The position numbers and the translations under genes were made by a program. A DNA stretch of 64,000 nt from Hydrogenophaga sp. Root209. GTDB lineage: Bacteria > Pseudomonadota > Gammaproteobacteria > Burkholderiales > Burkholderiaceae_C. Positions 6,791 to 16,128 of the stretch are shown here, one piece after another (positions within the stretch are counted from its first letter, which is position 1; each line of letters opens with the position of its first letter). The DNA is taken from contig NZ_LMIE01000003.1 of NCBI RefSeq assembly GCF_001428625.1, forward strand, positions 1,378 to 65,377. Reading direction: 5' to 3'. The notes below the pieces were generated by a model. That model was not told the DNA's origin, did no database searches, and saw nothing but the letters and a program-made list of their open reading frames with translations.

Positions 6791-8098
6791 TCAGGCTGCC
6801 GGCATCGTGAAAACGGTCAGCACGCCGGTGTAGCCATACAGCCGGTGGTGCGCGATCTCGCCACCGGCAAAAAACCCCACCAGCGGCACATCGCCCAAGG
6901 CGCGTCGCACCACCTGCAGCTCGGCACTCGGGCTGCCGAAGTGCGGACCACCGCGGCCCGCGCAGCTCACGTAGATGGCGCCCGCAATGCGCCGCCCCGG
7001 GTGCGGCGCGGCGTCCGCTTCGGCCGCGGTCAGGGCACTGGCCATCGACAGGCTGAGCTCTTCGGGTTCCAGCTCCTCGCGCACCTCGGAGCACACCCGC
7101 ACCAGATCCGCCCGCGCGGCCTGCACGTTGCGCTCGCAAAACGCCAGCCGAGTGCCCTCCGGTGCCACATCGCCAATGGCCACGCCCCGGCGGCCCGGAT
7201 CCAGGCCGATCAGGTGTCGCACCATGACCTCGGCGCCGAACTGCCCGCGCAGCTGCGGGCCACTGGCCGGCAACACGAAGTCGACCTCAGGGTGGGGCTG
7301 CGTCAGGCCCACCAGCGTGGCGCGCAGGCGCGGCATGGCCTGCTCGGGTTGCTCCAGCGAAATGTCGAGTTCACGCAGCAGCACGTCCAGCGCGGGCTCG
7401 CCGTCCAGCTGGAGCACGAGGTTGCCGTCGGAGGCGGTGACCGTGCGCTGCCGGTCCACCGGCTGCGCGCCCTGCGTCACGCGCGAGACGATGCCCACGT
7501 CGGGCCCGAAAGCCACGCCGCTCAAGCCACCGTGAAACACGCCGCTGGCGGCCCCCTGGCCGCTCAGATTGCCCGCGCTGCCGAGCGAAAACTGCACGCT
7601 CTGCCCACGGCTGCCGGCCAGCCCGCCGAACACGTATCCGCTGGTGGTGCGGTCCGCCACTTCGGCAATCAGTTCGTTGAGCTCGGGGGTGCTGCCATCG
7701 GCGTGCACCAGGGCCGTGTGGGCCACGAAGCCAGCCGTGCCCACCGCACGGCCGCTGGCCGAGAGCGGCGCCACGCCGCTGAACACGCGGTATTGATCCG
7801 GACTCAGATCACACAGCATCACGCTGAGCGCAGGCTCGTCGAAATACTCGACGTTGTTGGCCGACACGCCCACCCCCACCGTGCCCGCCCAGTCGGTCAC
7901 TTCAGGCAGTTCCGCGCTCAGGTGCTCCAGGATGGCCTGGGCTTCAGCGGCGTAGTGGTCGGTGATGTAGAGCAGGGCCAGCGCAGGCGCCTTGGCGTAG
8001 TCGGGCAAGGCCATCTGGCCGCGCAGCTGCGCCAGCGCCAAGGCGGCAGCCATGCGCCATTGCGGATGGGTGGCGTGGGCGTAGGGAAAGAGTTTCAT
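6791..8098 (-). CDS. FIST domain signalling protein
   Basis: A 435-aa soluble protein with an N-terminal FIST domain (about 25-220, with TTSGYVFGGLAGSR) and a C-terminal FIST_C domain (about 235-400, ending LVGFFAGGEIAH). FIST domains are thought to sense small ligands, possibly amino acids, and are often linked to signalling proteins; here the domain stands alone. The ATG at 8098 is preferred to a GTG at 8113, which has no ribosome site. It lies downstream of phaM on the same strand. Confidence 0.86.
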   Translation of the reverse strand: MKLFPYAHATHPQWRMAAALALAQLRGQMALPDYAKAPALALLYITDHYAAEAQAILEHLSAELPEVTDWAGTVGVGVSANNVEYFDEPALSVMLCDLSPDQYRVFSGVAPLSASGRAVGTAGFVAHTALVHADGSTPELNELIAEVADRTTSGYVFGGLAGSRGQSVQFSLGSAGNLSGQGAASGVFHGGLSGVAFGPDVGIVSRVTQGAQPVDRQRTVTASDGNLVLQLDGEPALDVLLRELDISLEQPEQAMPRLRATLVGLTQPHPEVDFVLPASGPQLRGQFGAEVMVRHLIGLDPGRRGVAIGDVAPEGTRLAFCERNVQAARADLVRVCSEVREELEPEELSLSMASALTAAEADAAPHPGRRIAGAIYVSCAGRGGPHFGSPSAELQVVRRALGDVPLVGFFAGGEIAHHRLYGYTGVLTVFTMPAA

Positions 8099-8128
8099 CG
8101 GGAGTCGACTCACCAGAGGCGCACAGGT

Positions 8129-9229
8129 TCAGCGTCGGCGAGCGGATTTGGCCGCCGCGGTCTTGCGGGCAGCGGGTTTGGGGGTGGCGGCCTTGCTGGC
8201 CCGGCCTTTTTTGGCGGCAGCCTTCCTGGGCTTGGTCGACGCTGCTGCAGCGGGCTGCAGCGCGGCGAAGCCGGGGAAGAACGCCGTGGGCATGGTCCAG
8301 TCGCCCGCCGCCATAGGCTGCGCCGATGGCGCGCGCGCCGGGGCCTTGGCCGCGGGAGCACGGGTGGGAGCCTTCTTGGCTGCAGGGCGAGGCGCCGCCT
8401 TTTTCGCTGGCGCAGTGACGGCCCGCGCCGCCGCGCGGCCCATGCCGGCAGCGGTGCCCACGTTGCGCGCCACCGAGCCGCCGATGCTGCGCGCGGCCTT
8501 GCCGGCCATGCCGGTGGCGGCCTTCACGGCCTGGTCGGTCAATCCCGTGGCCACCTGGCGCGTGGTGTCCAGCGCGGTCTGTTTGGCCACGTCCTTCATC
8601 GCATTGCTGGCAATCTGCTGGAACTGCTGCGAGATCGCACCCCACCACTGCATCGGGTCGACCACGCCGCCAGAAGCCGGGGCGGGCGCCGCGGCGCTCG
8701 ACTGGCGGACCTTGCTCTTGCGTGTGGGTTCGGGCGCCGGCTCGGGTTCAGCCATTTCCTCCTCCTCGGCCTCCTCTTGCGGTTCGGCCACTGGCGCGTT
8801 GCCGTAGGTGCGCTCCGGAATCTCGAGCCCCGCAAACTGGGCCGCCGGAGCGGCCGGCGCTGCACCGGTGAAGCTGGCCAGCGTGTCGGCCGCCTTGATC
8901 TTGAGCGCATTGGCGACATCGCCCATGCTGAAGTTCATGCTCTTGAGCGTGGACAGTGTCATCTTCTGCACTTCCAGCGCCTGGATGGTGGCACCCAGCG
9001 CCTTGGAGTTCTGGTCAAGCCAGAAGTGCACCGCCTTGAGTTCCTCGATGCGTTTTTCGAGGTCCTCCACGTTGAAGGTGGGGGCCACCCAATGGCCCAG
9101 GCTGGGCAACTGCGGGATGTTCTGCCCGATGCCCTGCGCCACACCCCCGGCGGCCTGGCCCGCGAGGTTCTGCAGGAACTCGAAACCGGGTACGAACTTG
9201 CCGAATCCGCTGCTGGGCGCGTCGCTCAT
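8129..9229 (-). CDS. phaM: PhaM-type PHA granule regulatory protein
   Basis: A 366-aa protein. The N-terminal 110 residues match PhaM of polyhydroxybutyrate producers: GFEFLQNLAGQA, then WVAPTFNVEDLEKRIEELK and HFWLDQNSKALGATIQALE. Residues 250-366 form a histone-H1-like tail of Ala, Lys and Pro repeats (APAKKAAPRPAAKK, ending in KSARRR). In Ralstonia PhaM activates PHB synthase and anchors granules to the nucleoid through such a tail. No pha synthase gene is in the window. The tail is long for the family. The gene is followed by the FIST gene after 30 bp. Confidence 0.88.
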   Translation of the reverse strand: MSDAPSSGFGKFVPGFEFLQNLAGQAAGGVAQGIGQNIPQLPSLGHWVAPTFNVEDLEKRIEELKAVHFWLDQNSKALGATIQALEVQKMTLSTLKSMNFSMGDVANALKIKAADTLASFTGAAPAAPAAQFAGLEIPERTYGNAPVAEPQEEAEEEEMAEPEPAPEPTRKSKVRQSSAAAPAPASGGVVDPMQWWGAISQQFQQIASNAMKDVAKQTALDTTRQVATGLTDQAVKAATGMAGKAARSIGGSVARNVGTAAGMGRAAARAVTAPAKKAAPRPAAKKAPTRAPAAKAPARAPSAQPMAAGDWTMPTAFFPGFAALQPAAAASTKPRKAAAKKGRASKAATPKPAARKTAAAKSARRR

Positions 9230-9276
9230 GGGTGTCTCCTGTGGATGGTCAGGGGCGACTGCCGTGCTGCCGGTTC

Positions 9277-10116
9277 TCAGCCGTCCACGCCGTAGCGGGG
9301 AGCTCGGCGTTCACGCAAGGATGCCACACCTTCGCGCACGTCGGGACCGGCAAAACCCATGAATTCCAGCGCCAGCGAGGTATCGAATGCGGGGCCGGCC
9401 TGGCGCAGCCAGTTGTTGAGCGAGTACTTGGTCCAGCGGATCGCGGTCTGGCTGCCGCTGGCCAGCCGGTCGGCCACCTCAAAGGCCTTGTCGATCAGTT
9501 GATCGTTGTCCACCGCGAGCGACACCAGCCCGATGCGCTCGGCTTCTTCGCCACTGATGGGGTCGCACAGCATCAGGTAGTACTTGGCCTTGGCCAGCCC
9601 GCACAACAGCGGCCAGACGATGGCCGCGTGGTCCCCGGCGGCCACGCCCAGGCGCGTGTGGCCATCGACGATCTTCGCGCTCTTCGCGGCGATCGAGATG
9701 TCGGCCAGCAGGCCGGCCACCAGGCCCGCGCCCACGGCCGGGCCGTGCATGGCGCTCACGATCGGCTTGTCGCAGTTGATGACGTTGTAGACCAGATCAC
9801 GCGCCTCTTTCCACACCCGCGTGCGCACCTCGAAGTCGGTCGCCATGTCCTGCACCAACGCCAGATCCCCGCCACCCGAAAACCCCAGGCCACTGCCACG
9901 CAGCACGGCGCAACGCACGCTGTCGTCGCGCCCCACGTCGCGCCAGATTTCGCTCAATTCCCAGTGGCCTTCGTGGCCGGCGGTGGGCAGCTTGCCGTTG
10001 CCGCCGGGTCCGTCGGCGCGCATCTGGATGTCGAGTACCGAGGGCACACCACCCACGGCGGGGCCGCGCCGGGTGATGGCCAGGGTCTGGTAACGGCTGT
10101 AATCCACGGTGGTCAT
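9277..10116 (-). CDS. Enoyl-CoA hydratase/isomerase family protein
   Basis: A 279-aa crotonase-fold enzyme. The first oxyanion-hole segment reads [14 protein letters not shown] and the second [17 protein letters not shown], followed by [15 protein letters not shown]. Substrate cannot be told; the acidic residues of classical enoyl-CoA hydratases are not clearly in place, so another crotonase activity is possible. The start has GAGGAG-type sequence upstream. It lies upstream of phaM on the same strand. Confidence 0.85.
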   Translation of the reverse strand: MTTVDYSRYQTLAITRRGPAVGGVPSVLDIQMRADGPGGNGKLPTAGHEGHWELSEIWRDVGRDDSVRCAVLRGSGLGFSGGGDLALVQDMATDFEVRTRVWKEARDLVYNVINCDKPIVSAMHGPAVGAGLVAGLLADISIAAKSAKIVDGHTRLGVAAGDHAAIVWPLLCGLAKAKYYLMLCDPISGEEAERIGLVSLAVDNDQLIDKAFEVADRLASGSQTAIRWTKYSLNNWLRQAGPAFDTSLALEFMGFAGPDVREGVASLRERRAPRYGVDG

Positions 10117-10282
10117 CAGGGTCTCCTCGAAGAATCGGTTTATGAATCAGGGACGCGTCGCGCGCCCACGCCTTCGGGTGATTGTGATTGACGTGCATCA
10201 ACACACCACGGCGCCGAAAGGCGCACCATGGACCCGTCCAGAAGGGTCACCGAACGACCCGCAATTTTCCGAGGAGAACCGA

Positions 10283-10639
10283 ATGACAGCCCACATTTCC
10301 GACACTTTCGCCACCCAGCTCAAGGAGATGCGCACCGATGTGCTCGCGCAATTGCGCGCCCAGCACGGCGGCGCGATGAGCCGTGCCGAATCGGCCGCCG
10401 AAGCACTGGGCAACGCCAGCGACGACCAATCCCAGGCCAACACCGAGCGGGAACTGTCCTTCGCCCTCGAAGAGCGCGAATCAGCCGAGCTGGTCGAGAT
10501 CGACGCCGCGCTCAAGCGCATCGACGACGGCAGCTTCGGTCTGTGTGTCGACTGCGGGGTGTCGATCCCCGCCGCCCGGCTGCACGCCAACCCCACCGCG
10601 ATGCGTTGCATCGACTGCCAGACCAAAGCCGAAGTCTGA
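10283..10639 (+). CDS. DksA/TraR-type zinc-finger protein
   Basis: A 118-aa protein with an N-terminal coiled coil (about 10-80) and a C-terminal C4 zinc finger (Cys88, Cys91, Cys109, Cys112, in CVDCG and CIDCQ). This is the layout of small DksA/TraR proteins that enter the RNA polymerase secondary channel. The finger motif is canonical. GAGGAGAA lies before the ATG. It is divergent from the crotonase gene. Confidence 0.88.
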   Translation: MTAHISDTFATQLKEMRTDVLAQLRAQHGGAMSRAESAAEALGNASDDQSQANTERELSFALEERESAELVEIDAALKRIDDGSFGLCVDCGVSIPAARLHANPTAMRCIDCQTKAEV

Positions 10640-10663
10640 GGGCGCACTCGGTATGCTGATGGC

Positions 10664-11104
10664 ATGAACGATCAAGCCACCCTCCTGTCCACGCGCAGCC
10701 TGTTCCACTTTGCGTTCCACGTGACCGATCTGATGGAGGCACGCCGCTTCTATGGCGACGTGCTCGGCTGCACCGAAGGCCGCAGCACCGCCACCTGGGT
10801 CGACTTCGACTTTTTCAGCCACCAGATCTCGCTGCACCTGGGCGAGCCGTTCAAGACTTCACGCACCGGGCGCGTGGGTGACCACCTGGTGCCCATGCCG
10901 CACTTTGGTCTGATCTTGTTGTTGCCCGAATGGAAAGCGCTCGCAGCCCGCCTGCAGGCCGCAGGGGTCGAGTTCGTGCTGCCGCCGCAGGTGCGCTTTG
11001 AAGGGCAACCGGGCGAGCAGTGGACGATGTTCTTCTGCGACCCCTTCGGCAACCCGATCGAGGTCAAAGGCTTTGCGTCGCTCGAAGCGGTCTACGCCGC
11101 TTGA
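10664..11104 (+). CDS. VOC (glyoxalase/dioxygenase) family protein
   Basis: A 146-aa single-domain VOC protein. It begins FHFAFHVTDLMEARRFYGDVLGC, typical of the first beta-alpha-beta unit, and ends with FFCDPFGNPIEVKGF, where Glu and the upstream His would bind metal. Substrate is unknown; it resembles extradiol-dioxygenase-like members. It starts 24 bp after the zinc-finger gene and faces the FAH-family gene. Confidence 0.85.
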   Translation: MNDQATLLSTRSLFHFAFHVTDLMEARRFYGDVLGCTEGRSTATWVDFDFFSHQISLHLGEPFKTSRTGRVGDHLVPMPHFGLILLLPEWKALAARLQAAGVEFVLPPQVRFEGQPGEQWTMFFCDPFGNPIEVKGFASLEAVYAA

Positions 11105-11110
11105 GCTCGT

Positions 11111-12118
11111 TCAGGCCGACGGCGCAATCTTCTGATCTATTGCTCCGAAGATGCTCTGCCCATCCTTGCCCTTCATCTCGATGCGGATGGTGTCGCCGAA
11201 CTTCATGAACGCGGTCGACGGCTGGCCATCCAGGATGGTTTCGATCGCGCGCTTCTCGGCAATGCAGCTGTAGCCCTTGGGCCATTCCTTGCGGCCCTCC
11301 ACCTCCACGCTCTTGTTGCTCACCGTGCCGCTGCCCACGATGGAGCCGGCGCGCACGTTGCGCGTCTTGGCGATGTGCGCGATCAACTGACCGAAGTGGA
11401 AGGTCATCTCGGGACCGGCTTCGCACATGCCGACCTTGCGGCCGTTCCAGGTGCTCTGCAGCGTGAGGTGCACGCGCCCGCCCTGCCAGGCGTCTCCCAG
11501 TTCGTCGGGCGTGATCGCCACCGGGCTGAACGCGGTGGCCGGCTTGCTCTGGAAGAAGCCAAAACCCTTGGCCAGCTCGGCCGGAATCAGGTTGCGCAGC
11601 GAGACGTCGTTGGCCAGCATCAGCAGGCGGATGCCCTCCAGCGCCTGCTCGGGCGTGGCGCTCATGGGCACGTCGCCGGTCACCACCGCGATCTCGGCCT
11701 CGAAGTCGATACCGAAGTCTTCGCTGGGCACCAGCACGTCGTCGCACGGACCAATGAAGTCGTCGCTGCCGCCTTGGTACATCAGCGGGTCTGTGTAGAA
11801 CGACTGCGGCACCTCGCTGCTGCGCGCCGCGCGCACCAGCTCCACGTGGTTGATGTAGGCCGAGCCGTCTGCCCATTGGTAAGCGCGCGGCAGCGGGGCC
11901 ATGCACATCGCCGGATCGAACGGAAATGCGTGGCGCGCCTTGCCCTGGTTGAGGGTGACGTACAGGTCGTGCAGCTGGGGGCTGATGAAGTTCCAGTCGT
12001 CCAGGGCCTGCTGCAATTTGTGCGCGATGCCGGTCGCATAATGCGCCGTGCTCAGGTCGCGCGAGACCACGACGAGCTGTCCGTCGCGCGAGCCGTCCTT
12101 GTAGGTGGCGAGTTTCAT
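11111..12118 (-). CDS. Fumarylacetoacetate hydrolase family protein
   Basis: A 335-aa FAH-fold enzyme. The metal-binding region is DFEAEIAVVTGDVP, and NDVSLRNL and GSGTVSNKS are typical conserved blocks. Members hydrolyse fumarylacetoacetate or decarboxylate/hydrate related 2-oxo acids in aromatic catabolism. The divergent IclR-family gene and the palindrome at 12157-12183 suggest local control. GAGACTC precedes the ATG. Confidence 0.88.
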   Translation of the reverse strand: MKLATYKDGSRDGQLVVVSRDLSTAHYATGIAHKLQQALDDWNFISPQLHDLYVTLNQGKARHAFPFDPAMCMAPLPRAYQWADGSAYINHVELVRAARSSEVPQSFYTDPLMYQGGSDDFIGPCDDVLVPSEDFGIDFEAEIAVVTGDVPMSATPEQALEGIRLLMLANDVSLRNLIPAELAKGFGFFQSKPATAFSPVAITPDELGDAWQGGRVHLTLQSTWNGRKVGMCEAGPEMTFHFGQLIAHIAKTRNVRAGSIVGSGTVSNKSVEVEGRKEWPKGYSCIAEKRAIETILDGQPSTAFMKFGDTIRIEMKGKDGQSIFGAIDQKIAPSA

Positions 12119-12156
12119 GAGAGTCTCCTGCTGGTTACGCTGGTGGTTGCGTCAAT

Positions 12157-12183
12157 GGTTACGATTAGTGAAATCGATTAACC
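12157..12183. promoter_or_regulatory. Operator-like palindrome between FAH and iclR genes
   Basis: GGTTACGATT (12157-12166) is repeated inverted as AATCGATTAACC (12172-12183) with a two-base insertion. Two more GGTTRCG half-sites lie at about 12133 and 12145. Its place between a divergent IclR-type regulator and its probable target suggests the regulator's site. Confidence 0.4.
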
Positions 12184-12301
12184 TATTCGTAAAGACAGGA
12201 TTCTAGGCGATGACCCGGGAACGCGGGCACCTGGAGTCAATCGGACACACATCGCGTTGAACCTGTCTGTCCGCCGACCCTCCTACTGTTCCACGCCGCC
12301 C

Positions 12302-13183
12302 ATGTCCACCGCCCAACGCAACGCCCTCACCACCCCAGCCGTCACCGATGCGGACGAGGACGAGCCGCAGCGCGCGGGCATCCAGTCGGTGGAGGTGGGT
12401 TTCGAGTTGCTCAATGCCTTGTCGGAAGCACCGGGCGCGCTGATGCTGCGCGACCTGGCCGCCGCCGCCGGCATGAGTGCCGCCAAGGCGCACCGCTACC
12501 TGGTGAGCTTCCAGCGCATGGGTCTGGTGGTGCAGGACCCGGTGAGCACCCGCTACGACCTCGGCCCGGCCGCGCTGCGCCTGGGCTTGGCCAGCCTCTC
12601 GCGCATCGACGCCGTGAAGCTGGCGCGCGAGCGACTGGACTCGTTGATCAACGAGACCGGTCACACACTGGCCATCGCCGTGTGGGGCAACCAGGGCCCG
12701 ACCATGGTGCATTGGATCGAAGCTCCGCAAACCGTGCCGGTGACCCTGCGCCTGGGGGACGTGATGCCGCTGCTCACCTCGGCCACCGGCCGCTGCTTTG
12801 CCGCCTTCATGGGCAGCGAAGGACGTGACGCCCAGCGCATCGGCCCCATGGTGCGCGACGAACTGGCCCGACTGAAGAAGCTGCCACGCAGCGGCCTGCC
12901 GCTGGTGGACGTGCCGCACACGCTGGCGGACGTGCAGGCGTTGCTGGACGAGACCCGCCGCCAGGGGCTGGCCCGCGTGGTGCACAGCCTGCTGCCCGGC
13001 GTGGGCGGCTTCTGCGCGCCGGTGTTCGATGCACAAGGCCGCCTCGCGCTGGGCCTGGTGGTGCTGGGCTCCGTGGCCACGCTGGACACCGAGTGGTCGG
13101 GTGCCCCCGCCCATGCCGTGCTCAGAAGCGCGCGCCAACTCAGCGCCGATCTCGGCCACCGGCCGCCCGCCCCCAGCCCATGA
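12302..13183 (+). CDS. IclR-family transcriptional regulator
   Basis: A 293-aa regulator. The winged helix spans about 25-90 (LMLRDLAAAAGMSAAKAHRYL) and the IclR effector domain about 100-280 (GHTLAIAVWGNQGP, then SATGRCFAAFM and GFCAPVFDAQGRLALGL). The ATG at 12302 is preferred over a TTG at 12257. It is divergent from the FAH-family gene, its likely target. Its TGA overlaps the next ATG (ATGA), so the DUF3108 gene is probably cotranscribed. Confidence 0.9.
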   Translation: MSTAQRNALTTPAVTDADEDEPQRAGIQSVEVGFELLNALSEAPGALMLRDLAAAAGMSAAKAHRYLVSFQRMGLVVQDPVSTRYDLGPAALRLGLASLSRIDAVKLARERLDSLINETGHTLAIAVWGNQGPTMVHWIEAPQTVPVTLRLGDVMPLLTSATGRCFAAFMGSEGRDAQRIGPMVRDELARLKKLPRSGLPLVDVPHTLADVQALLDETRRQGLARVVHSLLPGVGGFCAPVFDAQGRLALGLVVLGSVATLDTEWSGAPAHAVLRSARQLSADLGHRPPAPSP

Positions 13184-14430
13184 CACCCCTGAGCGCACCC
13201 GCCCCGGCGCCACGCTGGCCCACCCTGGCCGCGCTGATCGCAGCCGTGCTGGGCGTTCACGTGGCGTTGTTGCTGGGCCCGCTGCCATGGGCCTCTGCGA
13301 CAGCAGCGTCGACCGACGCGCCGTCCCTCGCGGTGGCACCCCTGCTGGTCGACCGCAGCGACGGCGCGTCGGCAGCGCCCACCGCTTCGGATCTGCCGAT
13401 GGCCCGCGTGAGCACCGTGCGCTGGATCGTGCCCGCGGCCGCTCTGGAACCGGCCGCCGCCCCGGTGCCCCGACCGCTGCCGCGCCCGGCACCCGTGGTC
13501 CGCCCCGCAGCGCCGAAACAGCCAGTCCCGCCCGCCCCACCCACGGTGATCGTGGTGGAGACACCCATGGAGGAAACGGTGGCCCTGGACGCAGCGCCGG
13601 TCGACACCATCACCCCACCCGCCGAGCCGGTGGAACTCACCGAGTTCATCGCCCCAGAACCAGCACCAGCACCAGCGCCTGAAGAGGAAGAAAAAGCCGC
13701 GCTCGATGCGCCCGCCGCAGCGCCCGATGAGGTATTGCTCGCCGCCGCAGCCGTGAAAAAACGCGCCGCGCCGGCGGCCGCTCGTGCCCTGCCGCCGGCA
13801 CAACCTCCCGCCAGCACCCGGCTCGACTACGCCGTGACCGGTCGCATCAAGGGCATTGCCTACAACGCCGAAGGCAAACTCGACTGGATGCTGGCCGATG
13901 GCCGGTACAGCGCCCGCATGGAGATGCGCGTTTTCCTGCTGGGCAGCCGGGTGCAGACCAGCACCGGCCGGGTGGGCCCGACCGGCCTGAGCCCTGAGCG
14001 CTTCGCCGACAAGAGCCGCAGCGAAAAGGCGGCCCATTTCGACACCGAACAGAACCGCATTCGCTTCAGCAACAACGCACCCGACGCCGCGCTGCTGCCC
14101 GGCGCGCAAGACCGCCTGAGCCTGTTCCTGCAGATTGCCGGCCTGCTGCAGGCGCGCCCGCAGGCCTATGCGAGTGGGCAGACGATCGAGATGCAGGTGG
14201 CTGGCACCGGGGACGCCGACATCTGGCGCTTCAAGGTGGGCGACGAAACCACGCTGGCGCTCCCGGCGGGCGAGATGCGTGCGCGACAGCTGGTGCGCCT
14301 GCCACGCAAGGAATTCGACAGCACGGTGGAAATGTGGCTGGCGCCCGACCTGCAGCACCTCCCGGTGCGCCTGCGCATCACCCAGTCCAACGGCGACGTG
14401 GCCGACCAGCAACTCAGCCGGATGCCGTAG
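13180..14430 (+). CDS. DUF3108 domain protein with Pro/Ala-rich linker
   Basis: A 416-aa protein. One N-terminal hydrophobic helix (about 13-38) serves as membrane anchor or signal. A long Ala/Pro/Glu-rich region (about 40-215) follows, as in TonB-like periplasm-spanning linkers. The C-terminal 200 residues are a DUF3108 domain (LDYAVTGRIKGIAYNAEGKL, later RIRFSNNAPDAALL). Function is unknown; a periplasmic location is inferred. It overlaps the iclR stop by four bases. Confidence 0.82.
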   Translation: MTPLSAPAPAPRWPTLAALIAAVLGVHVALLLGPLPWASATAASTDAPSLAVAPLLVDRSDGASAAPTASDLPMARVSTVRWIVPAAALEPAAAPVPRPLPRPAPVVRPAAPKQPVPPAPPTVIVVETPMEETVALDAAPVDTITPPAEPVELTEFIAPEPAPAPAPEEEEKAALDAPAAAPDEVLLAAAAVKKRAAPAAARALPPAQPPASTRLDYAVTGRIKGIAYNAEGKLDWMLADGRYSARMEMRVFLLGSRVQTSTGRVGPTGLSPERFADKSRSEKAAHFDTEQNRIRFSNNAPDAALLPGAQDRLSLFLQIAGLLQARPQAYASGQTIEMQVAGTGDADIWRFKVGDETTLALPAGEMRARQLVRLPRKEFDSTVEMWLAPDLQHLPVRLRITQSNGDVADQQLSRMP

Positions 14431-14582
14431 CCCTTGCACTTCATTTGTGCCCAAAAACACACGCATCTTGAAACGGGACTGAACGTTGCCATGTAAAGAG
14501 CACTCAGAACTTCAAGACCGCCAACTTTTGCCGATATAAGTGACAACAGAAGCCGGTTTTCCCAACACAAGGAATTTCAGTC

Positions 14583-14867
14583 ATGAACATGCTCTACGAC
14601 TCGGATGCCTTCGCTGTGGTCCACATCCTGGCCAACGCACCGGCGGAGGGTGAAGACGTTTCCGCGCAAGGCCCGCAGATTCCGCGCCACGGTTTTGAAA
14701 TCGTGGACAAGCGCTCAGGCAAAGAGGTCTACCTCGATGGCTCCTGGGCCGAGATGTTCCAGATCCAGATCACCGCCTGGCAGCAAAGCACCCCTTCGCA
14801 GGAAGAGGTGGAAGACACGCTGGAAGGCTATGCCGAGCTGGCTCAGATGCCGGTCGTGATGCACTGA
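14583..14867 (+). CDS. DUF3567 (BTH_I0359-type) protein
   Basis: A 94-aa soluble protein with MLYDSDAFAVVHI at the start and HGFEIVDKRSGKEVYLDGSW in the middle, as in the DUF3567 family, which I know chiefly from Burkholderiales. Function is unknown. An AAGGAA site precedes the ATG and a possible TATAAG box lies about 50 bp upstream. A three-hairpin repeat follows immediately. Confidence 0.88.
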   Translation: MNMLYDSDAFAVVHILANAPAEGEDVSAQGPQIPRHGFEIVDKRSGKEVYLDGSWAEMFQIQITAWQQSTPSQEEVEDTLEGYAELAQMPVVMH

Positions 14868-14868
14868 T

Positions 14869-14948
14869 CCCCCGCGCCGCGCCTGCGGCGCGTCACCCAC
14901 CAGGGGGCAACACCTGCGGCTTGGCAAAGCCAGTTCCGCAGTGTTCTG
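14869..14948 (+). repeat. Three-hairpin intergenic repeat, copy A
   Basis: Contains hairpins CGCGCC-TGC-GGCGCG (14878-14892), a C-run/G-run hairpin (about 14895-14907) and a long stem AACAC...GTGTT (14909-14945) with inner TTGGC-AAA-GCCAG. Related copies lie at 40853 and 41862. Confidence 0.75.
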
Positions 14949-14970
14949 GTCAACTCCCCCTCGCTCCTCT

Positions 14971-14992
14971 GCCCGGCTTGCCCGGGCTTTTT
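14971..14992 (+). terminator. Rho-independent terminator
   Basis: GCCCGG (14971-14976), loop CTTGC, CCGGGC (14982-14987), then TTTTT. It ends the DUF3567 transcript and abuts the stop of the convergent permease gene. Confidence 0.7.
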
Positions 14993-16128
14993 CATGTCTG
15001 GCGGTAGCGCCAGCGGTACACCGGCTCGGCCAGCACCAGCACCGCCACCAGGCGGCAGACCTGGAAAGCGGTGACCACGGGCACGCCGAGTTGCAGCACC
15101 TTGGCGGTGATGGCCATCTCGGCAATGCCGCCAGGGGCGGTGCCCAGCAACAGCGTCGCGGGATGCAGGCCGGTGGCTTTCGACAAGACCCAGCCGAACA
15201 GCGCGCAGATGCCCATCATGAAAAAGCTGGCAAACGCCACCGAGGCCAGCCAGCGCGGCGCCGTGTGCACAAACGCCGGCGTGAAGCGCACCCCCAGACT
15301 CACGCCGATGACCAGCTGGGCCGCGTTTGAAAGCGGCTGCGGAATGGCGGAGAAGGTGACACCCGAGAGCGTGACCACCATGGTGACCACCAGCGCGCCC
15401 ATGAACCACGGGTTGGCGCGGCCCAGCCTCTGCATGAGCAGCGCCCCCACCAGCGTGAGCCCGGCCAGCGCGAGCAAGCCGGTGAGGTGCACCTCACGCG
15501 GCCCCAGCGTGAGCGTGTCCAGGCCGTTCACGCCCCAGAACTGCAGCGCAAACGGGATGGTGAGGGTGACCAGCAGCACACGCAAGCTGTGCGCCGCGGC
15601 CACCAGGTCGGTGCGCGCGCCCTGGCGCTCGGCGATCAGCGTCATCTCCGACGCCCCGCCAATGGCGCCGGCAAAGTAGGTCGTGCTCAGCAACTGCGCA
15701 GGCGTGAGGTGCGCCAGGTGCCCCGCATGCAGACGGCGCAGCCAGGCGCCAAAGCCCAGACCCAGCAACAGCGCCCAGGCGATGCCCAGCGCAATCGCCC
15801 ACCACAGGCTGGCCACCAGTGCGCCCACCGCGGGCGTGAAGTACAGGCCCAGTGCGCTGCCGATCACCCACTGCCCGCTGTTGCGCAGCGGGGTCCAGCT
15901 CTCGGTGGGCACGCCCAGCACCGAGACCAGCGAGGTCGCCAGCAGCGGACCGATCATCCAGGGAATGGGCGTGCGCCACCACACGCACAAGAGCGCGGCA
16001 GCCAGGGCGAGCAACAGGGTGAGGAAGACGTGCCGCCACGAGGTGGGGCCGAAGGCGGGCAAGAGAGGCACTCGGGTACTGGTGTGATGCACCCGCCACG
16101 ACCGGCGGGCCACGTAGTATCCACGCAT
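14992..16128 (-). CDS. AbrB-family (AimA-type) membrane protein
   Basis: Up to 378 aa with about ten hydrophobic helices in two similar halves, as in the AbrB-duplication membrane family. Repeated signatures are PIPWMIGPLLATSLVSVLG and NPWFMGALVV, with GAIGGASEMTLIA and GTAPGGIAEMAITA in equivalent places. Some members are annotated as putative ammonia monooxygenase. A transport role is likely and the substrate unknown. The ATG at 16128 overlaps the divergent chaN ATG, so a GTG at 16092 or 16071 may be the true start. Confidence 0.83.
   Translation of the reverse strand: MRGYYVARRSWRVHHTSTRVPLLPAFGPTSWRHVFLTLLLALAAALLCVWWRTPIPWMIGPLLATSLVSVLGVPTESWTPLRNSGQWVIGSALGLYFTPAVGALVASLWWAIALGIAWALLLGLGFGAWLRRLHAGHLAHLTPAQLLSTTYFAGAIGGASEMTLIAERQGARTDLVAAAHSLRVLLVTLTIPFALQFWGVNGLDTLTLGPREVHLTGLLALAGLTLVGALLMQRLGRANPWFMGALVVTMVVTLSGVTFSAIPQPLSNAAQLVIGVSLGVRFTPAFVHTAPRWLASVAFASFFMMGICALFGWVLSKATGLHPATLLLGTAPGGIAEMAITAKVLQLGVPVVTAFQVCRLVAVLVLAEPVYRWRYRQT

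Noticed and set aside
6845-9295. An 816-aa plus-strand ORF over the FIST and phaM genes
   Set aside because: It is antisense to two recognisable genes and has no motif.
13640-13690. CACCAG-type short repeats in the DUF3108 gene
   Set aside because: They encode the Ala/Pro/Glu linker and are ordinary low-complexity coding sequence.
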